A stretch of 45,393 nucleotides of DNA, from contig CAZAFD010000004.1 in assembly GCA_964484785.1 (NCBI GenBank), forward strand, positions 1 through 45,393, read 5' to 3'. Position 1 is the stretch's first letter. The number at the start of each line of letters is the position of its first letter. The stretch comes from CAZAFD01 sp964484785. GTDB taxonomy: Bacteria > Pseudomonadota > Alphaproteobacteria > Rickettsiales > UBA1997. Of this stretch, positions 1 through 8,300 are shown piece by piece. Under the pieces are notes generated by a model, which saw nothing but the letters and a program-made list of their open reading frames with translations, searched no databases and was not told the origin of the DNA. A program made the position numbers and the translations under genes.

Positions 1-2
1 AT

Positions 3-776
3 ACTCAAGGTAAGTTAGCTAGCGTAGGGAAGATTATCAGATACAACAATGAACTTTTTTTATTAGATCCTGTACAATCTAAAATTTTATCTTTTAAAGA
101 TTATAATATAACAACAATTATAGATCTAGTATCATTAATACCAGACAGAGACTATAAAATAAAAACTTTTGCCTTTAATGGCAAAAATTTTTATTTATTC
201 AATGCCCTTGATAATACAATTATCAAAATATCCAAGGAAAATAACCAGAACATTGTAACACTTAAAAATATCCCTCATATTAACGATATGACATTCTTTG
301 AAAATAGTCTGTATTTTATAGATCAATTTAGTCTTAAGCGCATAGATTTACATAATAAGAATGTGATTAAAAATATCGGTTTTAGTTTTTCATATTTGGC
401 GAAGAATTTTACTAAATCATACGATACTTTGTACTTTAATAATATAGAAGAAAGTACACTGGCAAACCAAACTCCTGTTAATATACAAATAGATCAAAAT
501 AAAAATATATTATTTGATGCGCCAAATTATATAAATTTATACGAAATAAAAACAGATAAATTAAAATTTTTAAAAAAAATAAATATAGACAACTATACTA
601 TTAACCTCAACATATCGGATTTAAATAAAAAATATCTAATAGAGGGTAGAATTTACTATAATAATAAAGAAGGTGGCATGATTTTTATAAAAAAAATACT
701 TAACAAAATTAACTTTTCTAATATATGTACAAATAATCAATTAAAAATTGATTTTAATAATATATTCAATTACTAA
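3..776 (+). CDS. Unrecognised protein, 5'-truncated by the window edge
   Basis: The reading frame is open from base 3 to a TAA at 774-776, so the start lies outside the window. An internal ATG at 288 is probably not the true start, because the frame upstream is open and has the same character. The visible part is about 257 residues, rich in Asn, Lys and Ile, with alternating short hydrophobic strands that look all-beta; no membrane helix or signal is visible. It ends 24 bases before a pilus-type secretin gene, so co-transcription and a role in the same envelope machine are possible. I do not recognise the family and assign no function. Confidence 0.6.
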   Translation, partial: TQGKLASVGKIIRYNNELFLLDPVQSKILSFKDYNITTIIDLVSLIPDRDYKIKTFAFNGKNFYLFNALDNTIIKISKENNQNIVTLKNIPHINDMTFFENSLYFIDQFSLKRIDLHNKNVIKNIGFSFSYLAKNFTKSYDTLYFNNIEESTLANQTPVNIQIDQNKNILFDAPNYINLYEIKTDKLKFLKKINIDNYTINLNISDLNKKYLIEGRIYYNNKEGGMIFIKKILNKINFSNICTNNQLKIDFNNIFNY

Positions 777-800
777 TACAATCGGTATAATTGATAATAA

Positions 801-2588
801 ATGAAAATAAATTATAGATTTTTTATGTTAGATTCTTTTCGCATGACAAAAATACTGGTCTCATTGTTTACTATTGTGTTTCTAGCGTCTTGTGAAACAG
901 ATAAACTCGACGCACAACCATTTAAAGACTTGCTATTAAATCCTATTTTAGATGAGGATACAGGGTTACATCAGGATGAACTTTTTCAAAAAAAGCGAAA
1001 AAATCAAGATAAAGAATCAAAATATAAGGACAAGCTTGATTTAACCTCCATAGTTGTACCTCCACAACTACCACCATTGGGTAATGGTCAATTAATATCA
1101 ATATCTGTAACAGAAGAAGTGCCAATTAAAGATATTTTTGTAGAATTATCTAGATTGGCAGATATCGATATAAAAATAGATGCGGACATCAATTTCAATG
1201 TTATATTCAGAGTCGTGGATAAACCTATTGAAATAGTCATAAAAAACTTATGCGAACTAGCTAATTTGAAGTATGAGTACAAAGATGGAATATTACATAT
1301 ATCTAGAGATATTCCTTATTTAAAAGACTATAATGTAGATATTATCAGCACTGACGAACTATGGACCTCGATGGAGGCAAGCTTAAAAAATATTTTAGAA
1401 ACATATAATACATATTATAACAATAATATAGAAAGACTCCGCGCTTTGCAAATAAATGCGCGCAATATATCTGAGGCTCAAAATTCACAAGACGAGAACA
1501 ATGGTCAAGGTACAGCAAGCCAAAATTTGAGTACAACCGATCTTTATTCAACAGAAAACTTCAAACTAGACATAAATAAACCTGCTGGTATTTTAAGTGT
1601 TTATGCAGACGCAAAAACTCATAATATTATAAATGCTTATATTGAAAAAGCCAAGTTTAACTATGGAACGCAGGTTTTAATAGAAGCCAAAGTTGTAGAA
1701 GTTAAACTAAAAAAAGAATTCAGGGCAGGAATAAATTGGAATATAGTAAAGAACAGAGATGTTTTTGTGCAAAATGGTTCAGGAGAAGATGCAAAGATCT
1801 TGAAGGCACAACAAGTAGGAAGAATATTTAACGTAGAAAGCCCAGGCGCCTTAGGACTACGACAAAGAGAAGATCCGGCTGGTTTAGCTGGCATACAGCA
1901 TTTAATTGACCACACAAGACACCTAAGGAGAAATTCTTCTGAAACCAATTTTACAGATTTAAATATAATAGTGGATGCCATGGAAGAATTTGGTACAACC
2001 AGAACCTTATCTAGTCCAAGAGTACACGCTTTAAACAATCAGACGGCTGTTTTAGATTTTGTTACAAAACTAGTTTACTTTTCAGTAGAGAAAGAGGAAG
2101 AAGAAGATACAGAGACTGGTAAAATAACAACCACTTATACATCTACAAAAGAAGAAGCTGAGACCGGTGTTAAACTAAATATTACACCTTCTATCAATCC
2201 TATTACCAGAGAGATTACATTGAAGGTAACTCCAGAATTAATAACTAAAATTGGAGAAGTAGAAGATCCTAATCCAGATATGATGAATGTTGTACCAATC
2301 TTACAAACAAGAAAAATCGAAACTTCTTTAAAGATTAATTCGGGCGATGTGATGGTTATTGGTGGACTAATGAGCGAAGAATCAACAAATGTTGAAGGTG
2401 GTATTCCTGTATTAAGAAATTTGCCAATATTAGGTTGGGCTTTTAAATATAAACAAAAGGCACGAGATATCACAGAAACAGTAATATTTATCAAGGCTAC
2501 AATCGTTGATAAGAATGATAGCCTAAATGATAATTATAGAAATTTCTATCTAAAATATAATACAGACAACGATGATTATATAAATTAG
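801..2588 (+). CDS. Lipoprotein secretin of type IV pilus / MSHA (MshL/PilQ/GspD-like) kind
   Basis: Secretins form the outer-membrane ring through which type IV pili or type II substrates pass. The N-terminus has a hydrophobic signal ending in a lipobox (FLASC, Cys31), implying a lipid anchor. Residues about 105-165 look like a secretin N-domain. The secretin core begins near residue 290 (VLIEAKVVEVKLKKEFRAG) and ends with VIGGLMSEE near 518 and GIPVLRNLPILGWAFKYK near 537, both hallmark motifs. ATGs at 801, 825 and 843 are all in frame; 843 gives the tidiest signal peptide. Other pilus assembly genes are not in the window, apart from a distant prepilin-like gene at 15958. The exact subtype (MshL, PilQ, GspD or BfpB) cannot be fixed by eye. 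Confidence 0.88.
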   Translation: MKINYRFFMLDSFRMTKILVSLFTIVFLASCETDKLDAQPFKDLLLNPILDEDTGLHQDELFQKKRKNQDKESKYKDKLDLTSIVVPPQLPPLGNGQLISISVTEEVPIKDIFVELSRLADIDIKIDADINFNVIFRVVDKPIEIVIKNLCELANLKYEYKDGILHISRDIPYLKDYNVDIISTDELWTSMEASLKNILETYNTYYNNNIERLRALQINARNISEAQNSQDENNGQGTASQNLSTTDLYSTENFKLDINKPAGILSVYADAKTHNIINAYIEKAKFNYGTQVLIEAKVVEVKLKKEFRAGINWNIVKNRDVFVQNGSGEDAKILKAQQVGRIFNVESPGALGLRQREDPAGLAGIQHLIDHTRHLRRNSSETNFTDLNIIVDAMEEFGTTRTLSSPRVHALNNQTAVLDFVTKLVYFSVEKEEEEDTETGKITTTYTSTKEEAETGVKLNITPSINPITREITLKVTPELITKIGEVEDPNPDMMNVVPILQTRKIETSLKINSGDVMVIGGLMSEESTNVEGGIPVLRNLPILGWAFKYKQKARDITETVIFIKATIVDKNDSLNDNYRNFYLKYNTDNDDYIN

Positions 2589-2691
2589 AATTAGTAATAG
2601 CTTTAATTATTGCAATTAATTAAGTAAATGTTACTATATTTGATAGATCTATGTTGATGGTTTGTGATAAATCAAAAATAAAGTTCAAAAA

Positions 2692-3447
2692 ATGAATAAT
2701 TCCGACGTAAGTATTTTAAAAGACGCAATAAGGTTGGTTGAGTCGAAGGTATGCAGAGATTATTTTGAGTTAGAAAATCTTCAAACAAATCATAACGCTA
2801 CCGCTCTATTTGCAAAAAAAACACTGATTTTTTTACAACAAAAGTTTGTAGCATTTTTTAATGAAAAGCGATCAAATTATAATATTTATATTAATGGTTT
2901 AGAAAAAAATATTGACCCAAATAAAAAAAATACTATATACATAGATCCAATTATTGGTATGATGAATTTTATACATTCAATTCCCTATTTTTGTACAGCT
3001 ATCTCAATACAAGAACATCAAGAGAACGATAAAAACAAAGTATTGTGTGGAGTAGTAAATAACTATATAACACAGGAGTTGTTTTATGTAGAAAATGGCA
3101 GAGGAGCTTTTGTTGATAGTCGAATCAATAATATAAGATTACGAACCTCTAAAAGAAATAACTTATCAACCGCTTTAATTGGAGCGAAATATAGTAAAGA
3201 TAAAACATCAATCAAGAACTTAATTAGTAAGTTAGACAATGTCAAAATAAATGGCTGTTCAATATTAGATATGTTATATGTAGCCTCTGGCAAACTTGAC
3301 GCCTGTTTTGTATATGAAAAAAACAAGATTAATTCAGAGCTTGGAGCCCTATTTGTAAGGGAAGCAGGAGGGTTAATATTGGAAAGACAAAACAACTTAT
3401 TAGCAACAAATTCAATTTTATTCCCGCATTTAAAAGAATTATTATAA
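2692..3447 (+). CDS. Inositol-monophosphatase-like protein (SuhB family), apparently catalytically degenerate
   Basis: The 251-residue length and overall layout match the IMPase/SuhB family. IDPIIGMMNF at residues 84-93 aligns with the metal-binding DPIDGT segment, followed by GVV...ELFYVENGRGAF and a C-terminal REAGG. Key residues are lost: the second Asp and the Thr of DPIDGT are Ile and Met, the upstream Glu-Glu metal motif is not evident, and the WD.AAG motif reads NSELGAL. Phosphatase activity is therefore unlikely. E. coli SuhB also acts in rRNA antitermination independently of catalysis, so a structural role is possible; that is inference. It lies 11 bases before the RsfS-MurC gene and is probably co-transcribed with it. 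Confidence 0.75.
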   Translation: MNNSDVSILKDAIRLVESKVCRDYFELENLQTNHNATALFAKKTLIFLQQKFVAFFNEKRSNYNIYINGLEKNIDPNKKNTIYIDPIIGMMNFIHSIPYFCTAISIQEHQENDKNKVLCGVVNNYITQELFYVENGRGAFVDSRINNIRLRTSKRNNLSTALIGAKYSKDKTSIKNLISKLDNVKINGCSILDMLYVASGKLDACFVYEKNKINSELGALFVREAGGLILERQNNLLATNSILFPHLKELL

Positions 3448-3458
3448 ATATAATAGAC

Positions 3459-5177
3459 ATGGAAAGATCACAACTATTAGAGTTAATTAAACAACAATTA
3501 GATTCTAATAAAATTCAAGAAATTAACGTTTTAGATATTACTAAAAGTAGTAACCTAGCTTCTTATATTATAATCGGTACAGGTACATCAAATAAAAATA
3601 TAAATGCGGTAGCCAATAAATTATGTAAAACCTTAAAAGAATTAAATATTAACATTCTAACGGTTACTGGAGAAAATACCGGATGGTTTGTAATTGATCT
3701 AGGAGATATTATTATCCATTTATTTACTCAAGAAACTAGAGAAATATATAAACTTAGTGACTTTTGGACAAAAAGAGTTGAAAGACCACAAAAATTACAC
3801 TTTGTTGGAATCAACGGTAGTGGCATAGCCGGTATAGCCTGTATGGCAAAAACGTTAGGTTTTGAGGTGGATGGTTGTGACCTCAATGAATATGGATCTT
3901 ATTCAGACCAGCTCAATAGATTAAATATAGAAATAAAAATTGGTCATAACGAAAATCATATTACACCAGATACTAATTTAGTAGTAGTAACTCCAGCTTT
4001 GCTATATAAGGATAGATACAAGAGTATTCCAGAACTTGAAAAGGCCTCTCAAGCCAAGAAAATGATAAGATGGCAAGAGTTTTTAGGCAATTACTTAATG
4101 AAAGACAAAGAAAGTGTAGCTGTTGCTGGCACTCATGGAAAAACAACAGTTACAACATTCTTAAGTTTAATACTAGAAAAAGCCGGACTAGAACCAAATT
4201 GTATAATTGGTGGTACAGTAAAAGAATGGAACCAAACCTATAGAGTCGGAAAAAAGAACTTGTGGTATATTGTTGAAGCAGATGAATATGCTGGTAATTT
4301 TCTTTATTATCATCCTAAATATATTTTGTTGAACAATGTAGAAATGGAACATCCAGAATATTTTAAGGATTTTGAGGAATATAGGGATAATTTCAAAAAA
4401 TTCTTATTAAGCGTACAAAATCACGGCAGCATAATCTTCAATTATGATGACAAAAATTCATTAGACATTATTGATGAAATATATGACTCTCTTTTAAAGA
4501 AAGACGTAAAAATTACAGGAATAACCTTTAATAATGAAACAAATAGTGATTTATATAGATTAGTTCATATAGAAAATACTGAGGCAAATAATTTTATTTT
4601 AGATAAACAAATATTTAAGCTTAACAAACTATTTGGCGAACATAATATAAAAAATATGAGCATGGCTACCGCCTTAGCTAAACAACTAAATATACAAAAT
4701 AGTTATATACAAAGTGTTTTAGATGGTTTTTCTGGGGCAAAAAGAAGAATGGAATTAATCTATAATAAAAATCATGTTTGCGTATATGATGACTATGGCC
4801 ATCACCATACTCAGATATACTATACTATCAAGGCACTAAAAGATAAATACCCTAATGATAAAATCTTGGTAGTATTTGAGCCACATCTAGTATCAAGATT
4901 CCAACAAAATTATACAGAATACATTAATAATTTAAGACTTGCAGACTTTGCCATCATAACTAGAGTATTTAAATCTAGGGAAATAGATAAACCAGATCTA
5001 GATATTAATAGCTATCTTCACAATCAAAATTCTATAAAATATATAGACACAAACCCTGAGCTAATAAGGACTATTAAAGATTACATACATTTAAATTCAC
5101 AAGATAAAATACATATATTAGTTTTAGGTGCTGGTCTATCTTATGAATTATCAAGACAAATAGCACGCAGTTTATAG
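3459..5177 (+). CDS. murC: Fusion of ribosomal silencing factor RsfS with UDP-N-acetylmuramate-L-alanine ligase MurC
   Basis: Residues 1-102 are a complete RsfS/YbeB domain (VLDIT near 24-28, GTGTSN near 40-45, VTGENTGWFVIDLGDIIIH near 69-87). RsfS binds ribosomal protein L14 and blocks subunit joining. Residues 112-572 are MurC, which adds L-Ala to UDP-MurNAc: Rossmann start HFVGINGSGIAGIA, ATP loop GTHGKTT at 224-230, and YDDYGHHHTQ in the C-terminal part. The usual EADES.GSFL segment reads EADEYAGNFLYYHP, followed by EMEHPEYF, which is unlike typical proteobacterial MurC. The frame is continuous with no internal stop, so this is a real gene-level fusion. A strong terminator follows at 5198-5226. 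Both domain calls are firm; the benefit of joining them is unknown. Confidence 0.93.
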   Translation: MERSQLLELIKQQLDSNKIQEINVLDITKSSNLASYIIIGTGTSNKNINAVANKLCKTLKELNINILTVTGENTGWFVIDLGDIIIHLFTQETREIYKLSDFWTKRVERPQKLHFVGINGSGIAGIACMAKTLGFEVDGCDLNEYGSYSDQLNRLNIEIKIGHNENHITPDTNLVVVTPALLYKDRYKSIPELEKASQAKKMIRWQEFLGNYLMKDKESVAVAGTHGKTTVTTFLSLILEKAGLEPNCIIGGTVKEWNQTYRVGKKNLWYIVEADEYAGNFLYYHPKYILLNNVEMEHPEYFKDFEEYRDNFKKFLLSVQNHGSIIFNYDDKNSLDIIDEIYDSLLKKDVKITGITFNNETNSDLYRLVHIENTEANNFILDKQIFKLNKLFGEHNIKNMSMATALAKQLNIQNSYIQSVLDGFSGAKRRMELIYNKNHVCVYDDYGHHHTQIYYTIKALKDKYPNDKILVVFEPHLVSRFQQNYTEYINNLRLADFAIITRVFKSREIDKPDLDINSYLHNQNSIKYIDTNPELIRTIKDYIHLNSQDKIHILVLGAGLSYELSRQIARSL

Positions 5178-5197
5178 ATTAAATATTTGTTTAAAAC

Positions 5198-5226
5198 ATA
5201 TGTACCCTATTGTCTAGGGTACATAT
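5198..5226. terminator. Bidirectional intrinsic terminator between murC and pssA
   Basis: A perfect 11-bp stem, ATATGTACCCT at 5198-5208 and AGGGTACATAT at 5216-5226, with a 7-base loop. It sits between two convergent genes and is flanked by A/T-rich sequence on both sides. It can serve murC on the plus strand and pssA on the minus strand, although there is no long uninterrupted T-run. Confidence 0.8.
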
Positions 5227-5242
5227 ATATATATTTAATAAA

Positions 5243-6100
5243 CTATTTAACGTTTTTAGAACTGCTTCGTGTTTTATTAATCAGAGTATCCTTCTTACTT
5301 CTCTTATAACCAGCGTTTTCTGCTGTCTTGATCAAATTAGAATCGGCTTCTTTTTTAAATTTATAATAGAAAAACCAGCTTATAGCTATTGATAGTATGT
5401 ACAAAAATGCTATATAGGTTATAGTCAACCAAGGTTTAACTATAATAAATATTATAAGAGTACCAAGACAAAGTAAAAGTGGATATTTATATTGAGGATT
5501 AATCTTCATCTTCTTAAAGCATGGAGTTGGTATAGTGCTACCAGCCAAAATAGAAATTACTATCGTGTTAATAATACTTACAATAGGCATATCCAAAAAG
5601 GGAATATCAAACTCAAAACTCATAATCATCGGTAGCATTACAAGCAAAGCAGCCATAGGTGCAGGAATACCTTGGAAAAAATATTTTTTTAACGGATTAT
5701 TATTATCTCCGGAATTCAGATTAACATTAAATCTGGCTAAACGAATAGCCATACACATACTCAATACCAAAACAGGTAACCAACCAATAGTTTTAAATTT
5801 TAAATACTCATCCATCTTCCAAAAATACATAATAAACCCCGGGGCAACACCAAAATTAAAAAAGTCCGCTAAAGAATCTAATTGCGCACCAAAATCCGAT
5901 GCAGCATTTAGCTTTCTAGCTACTCTACCATCTATACCATCTAAAAAACACGCAAATAGAACGCATACACAAGCCATTATATAATTATTAATAATAGCCA
6001 ACCTCACACCATATAGCCCCATACATAAAGCCCCAATGGTTAAGCTATGTGGTATTAATTTTATAATATCTAAATTGATTGCTTTATTTTTTTTTGTCAT
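5243..6100 (-). CDS. pssA: CDP-diacylglycerol-serine O-phosphatidyltransferase
   Basis: This membrane enzyme makes phosphatidylserine from CDP-diacylglycerol and serine, the first step to phosphatidylethanolamine. The CDP-alcohol phosphotransferase signature is intact around residues 54-79 (DGIDGRVAR, then GAQLDSLADF). Several hydrophobic helices follow, ending in a basic, Ser/Lys-rich tail. The length of 285 residues is normal for the long proteobacterial type II form. The start is preceded by a GAGGG-like ribosome-binding site. It lies 14 bases after psd, which uses its product, and the two are clearly one operon. Confidence 0.95.
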   Translation of the reverse strand: MTKKNKAINLDIIKLIPHSLTIGALCMGLYGVRLAIINNYIMACVCVLFACFLDGIDGRVARKLNAASDFGAQLDSLADFFNFGVAPGFIMYFWKMDEYLKFKTIGWLPVLVLSMCMAIRLARFNVNLNSGDNNNPLKKYFFQGIPAPMAALLVMLPMIMSFEFDIPFLDMPIVSIINTIVISILAGSTIPTPCFKKMKINPQYKYPLLLCLGTLIIFIIVKPWLTITYIAFLYILSIAISWFFYYKFKKEADSNLIKTAENAGYKRSKKDTLINKTRSSSKNVK

Positions 6101-6114
6101 TTTATTCCCTCTAA

Positions 6115-6795
6115 CTAAAGATTAGCAATTACTGTCTCACCACCTACCATTGTCTGCCCAACCTTGACTATTGGTTTAATACCATTGGGTAGGTATATAT
6201 CTACTCTGCTTCCAAATTTAATTATACCATATACATCACCTCGTTGTACTTCTTGGTTTATGCTTAAATTACATACTATCCTTCTAGCTATTAGTCCAGC
6301 TATTTGGATCACTGGTATATCTAAACCATCACTAGTTGTTATAACGCAAGCCTGGTGTTCATTGTCTTTACTGTATTTATCGTCTGAAATATTAAAAAAC
6401 TTCCCTTCTTTATAATACATCTGGGTAACTTTACCATTAACCGGTATTCTTTGAGAATGCACATTAAACACACTAAGAAATATACTTACCCTAGTCCATT
6501 TAAGGTTTCTATCTACATTTAACTCTTCCGGAGGCGCTACTTCAGCAATAGCATCAACAACTCCATCAGCTGGAGCTAAAATGGTTTTTAAATTGTCTGG
6601 AGCAAATCTATTTGGGTTTCTAAAAAAATATACTATAAATAATGAAACAACAAAAAAGATCAATCCTAATATATTGGAAAGTAAAGTTAGCAAAAACGTT
6701 ACTCCAAAAGATAAAGCAATTATCGAGTAACCTTCTTTATTAATTGGAACTATAACTCTCCTCAATGTCTTTCGCAAATCAAACATAGATTTCAC
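6115..6795 (-). CDS. psd: Phosphatidylserine decarboxylase proenzyme (short type)
   Basis: The enzyme decarboxylates phosphatidylserine to phosphatidylethanolamine at the inner membrane. The proenzyme cleaves itself between Gly and Ser to create the pyruvoyl group; here the site is KFGSRVD, with the predicted cut between residues 195 and 196, leaving a 31-residue alpha chain. An N-terminal hydrophobic hairpin (about residues 25-58) is followed by FRNP and ADG motifs. At 226 residues it matches the short alphaproteobacterial family. It is followed 14 bases later by pssA and preceded by the phosphoglycerate-mutase-like gene. Confidence 0.95.
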   Translation of the reverse strand: MKSMFDLRKTLRRVIVPINKEGYSIIALSFGVTFLLTLLSNILGLIFFVVSLFIVYFFRNPNRFAPDNLKTILAPADGVVDAIAEVAPPEELNVDRNLKWTRVSIFLSVFNVHSQRIPVNGKVTQMYYKEGKFFNISDDKYSKDNEHQACVITTSDGLDIPVIQIAGLIARRIVCNLSINQEVQRGDVYGIIKFGSRVDIYLPNGIKPIVKVGQTMVGGETVIANL

Positions 6796-6831
6796 TTATA
6801 AAATTATTAATAAACAAATATGAAAAGATAA

Positions 6832-7416
6832 TTACATCATTTCAACAGTATCATTATTTATACAAAAAAAATAATTCTGATTCATTTTTAAATTTAAATA
6901 TTCACCACCAGTCTCTCCGCCATATATACTCTTTATATGATTTATTAGATAACCAAGAGAACCATGTCCAACAACAACAAGATTTTGTTCGTGGTAATAC
7001 TTATCATAAAAGCGCATTAATCTTTGGATAGCCTCCATCTTAGATTCGCCATCTTCAAATTTAAAATCTAAATCCTTCCGCATTTCATCATAATTCTCAA
7101 AAATATCATAGAACATATTTTTAGGCGTATTTGTATAAATACCAGCGTCTATTGCCTTTAATAAGGGTTCTTCAACTGGTACAACATCATCCTCTAGGCC
7201 AAGAATTTCAAGAATTATTTGCATACTATGCCTAGTTCTTACCATTGGGCTTACAACAAACTTGAACTGTCGAAAGTCCAGTCCCGAGTCAACTAGACGG
7301 TAAGCAATCGATTTAATTTGATCAATACCACGCAGGGTCAATAGAGAAGGATAACAACCTTGTTTAATACCTTTTCTATTATGCATCGTTTCGCCATGTC
7401 TGATAATAAACCACAT
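6832..7416 (-). CDS. Histidine phosphatase / phosphoglycerate-mutase-like protein
   Basis: The 194-residue protein starts WFIIRHGETMHN, giving the RHG motif with the phosphorylatable His near residue 7. It carries the second catalytic His in VVVGHGSLGYL near residue 150 and a glutamate in the GESKMEA segment. The superfamily includes cofactor-dependent phosphoglycerate mutases and many small phosphatases, and the substrate cannot be named from sequence. It starts 5 bases after pyrH ends and lies 36 bases before psd, so it is inside that operon. Confidence 0.85.
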   Translation of the reverse strand: MWFIIRHGETMHNRKGIKQGCYPSLLTLRGIDQIKSIAYRLVDSGLDFRQFKFVVSPMVRTRHSMQIILEILGLEDDVVPVEEPLLKAIDAGIYTNTPKNMFYDIFENYDEMRKDLDFKFEDGESKMEAIQRLMRFYDKYYHEQNLVVVGHGSLGYLINHIKSIYGGETGGEYLNLKMNQNYFFCINNDTVEMM

Positions 7417-7421
7417 AATAC

Positions 7422-8126
7422 TTATTTAATTATTGTATATTTACATTCTTCACGTAGTACTTTTAAGATTGAATTTTCTTCTTTTACATTAAAGACAACT
7501 ATCGGCATACTCATATCCCTAGCCAAGGTAAAGGCTGTCGAATCCATAACCTTTAAATTCTTATTAATAGCCTCATCAAATGTTAAACTATCATATCTAA
7601 CGGCATCTTTATATTTTATTGGATCCTTATCATAAACTCCATCAACTTTAGTACCCTTAAAAACAGCATCACACTGCATCTCTGAAGCTCTCAATACAGC
7701 GGCTGTATCAGTAGAAAAGTAAGGATTACCGGTACCAGCTACAAATAGTACAATACGATTTTTTTCAAGATGACGTAAACCTCTTCTGCGCGTATATGGT
7801 TCACATACTTTATTTATTTCAAGAGCAGATAACATTCGTGTAGGAATATCTAATCTCTCTAGTGCATTTTGCAATGTTACTCCATTCATAATAGTAGCTA
7901 ACATTCCTACATAATCTGCATTAGTCCTATCCATTAATTCAACAGGGGTTGAACAACCTCTAAAAAAATTGCCACCACCTATAACGAGACAGATTTGTAT
8001 TCCTTGATTGTAAATATCTAAAATTTCCTCCGCTAACTTCTTTACAGCTTCACTGCTTTGTCCAAAAGCACCCTCACCCATCAAGGCTTCGCCGGAAATT
8101 TTAAACAAAATCCTTTTAAACTTCAT
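7422..8126 (-). CDS. pyrH: UMP kinase
   Basis: Bacterial UMP kinase of the amino-acid-kinase fold, converting UMP to UDP for RNA, DNA and UDP-sugar (peptidoglycan) synthesis. It begins with KFKRILFKISGEALMG, has VIGGGNFFRG near residue 50 for phosphate binding, the NADYVGMLAT segment, and GTGNPYFSTDTAA near 130. The 234-residue length is normal. In many alphaproteobacteria pyrH is followed by frr; here a phosphoglycerate-mutase-like gene, psd and pssA follow instead. Confidence 0.96.
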   Translation of the reverse strand: MKFKRILFKISGEALMGEGAFGQSSEAVKKLAEEILDIYNQGIQICLVIGGGNFFRGCSTPVELMDRTNADYVGMLATIMNGVTLQNALERLDIPTRMLSALEINKVCEPYTRRRGLRHLEKNRIVLFVAGTGNPYFSTDTAAVLRASEMQCDAVFKGTKVDGVYDKDPIKYKDAVRYDSLTFDEAINKNLKVMDSTAFTLARDMSMPIVVFNVKEENSILKVLREECKYTIIK

Positions 8127-8209
8127 AGTCTAACAATTAATTGTTTTTCCCTGAAAATGCTAGCATTAAAAAAACAAAAATAAATATCTAAAAAAATTAT
8201 TTTATGCAC

Positions 8210-8238
8210 TTGACTAGCATCATATTTTATGATATAAT
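8210..8238 (+). promoter_or_regulatory. Near-consensus sigma70-type promoter of the orphan basic gene
   Basis: TTGACT at 8210-8215 and a perfect TATAAT at 8233-8238 are separated by exactly 17 bases. This is the best promoter seen in the window. Transcription would start near 8245 and give a leader of about 55 bases. The leader contains a small hairpin at 8246-8264 (GGTTC paired with GAACC, around a GAAA loop) just before the gene. Confidence 0.8.
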
Positions 8239-8300
8239 GGTTTTAGGTTCCATGAAAATGAACCGTTTTAATAAACTAACAACAATTAATTTAAAAGAAA

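Noticed and set aside
1661..2038. Minus-strand open frame inside the secretin gene
   Set aside because: It lies opposite strongly conserved secretin sequence and has no recognisable domain, so it is a shadow.
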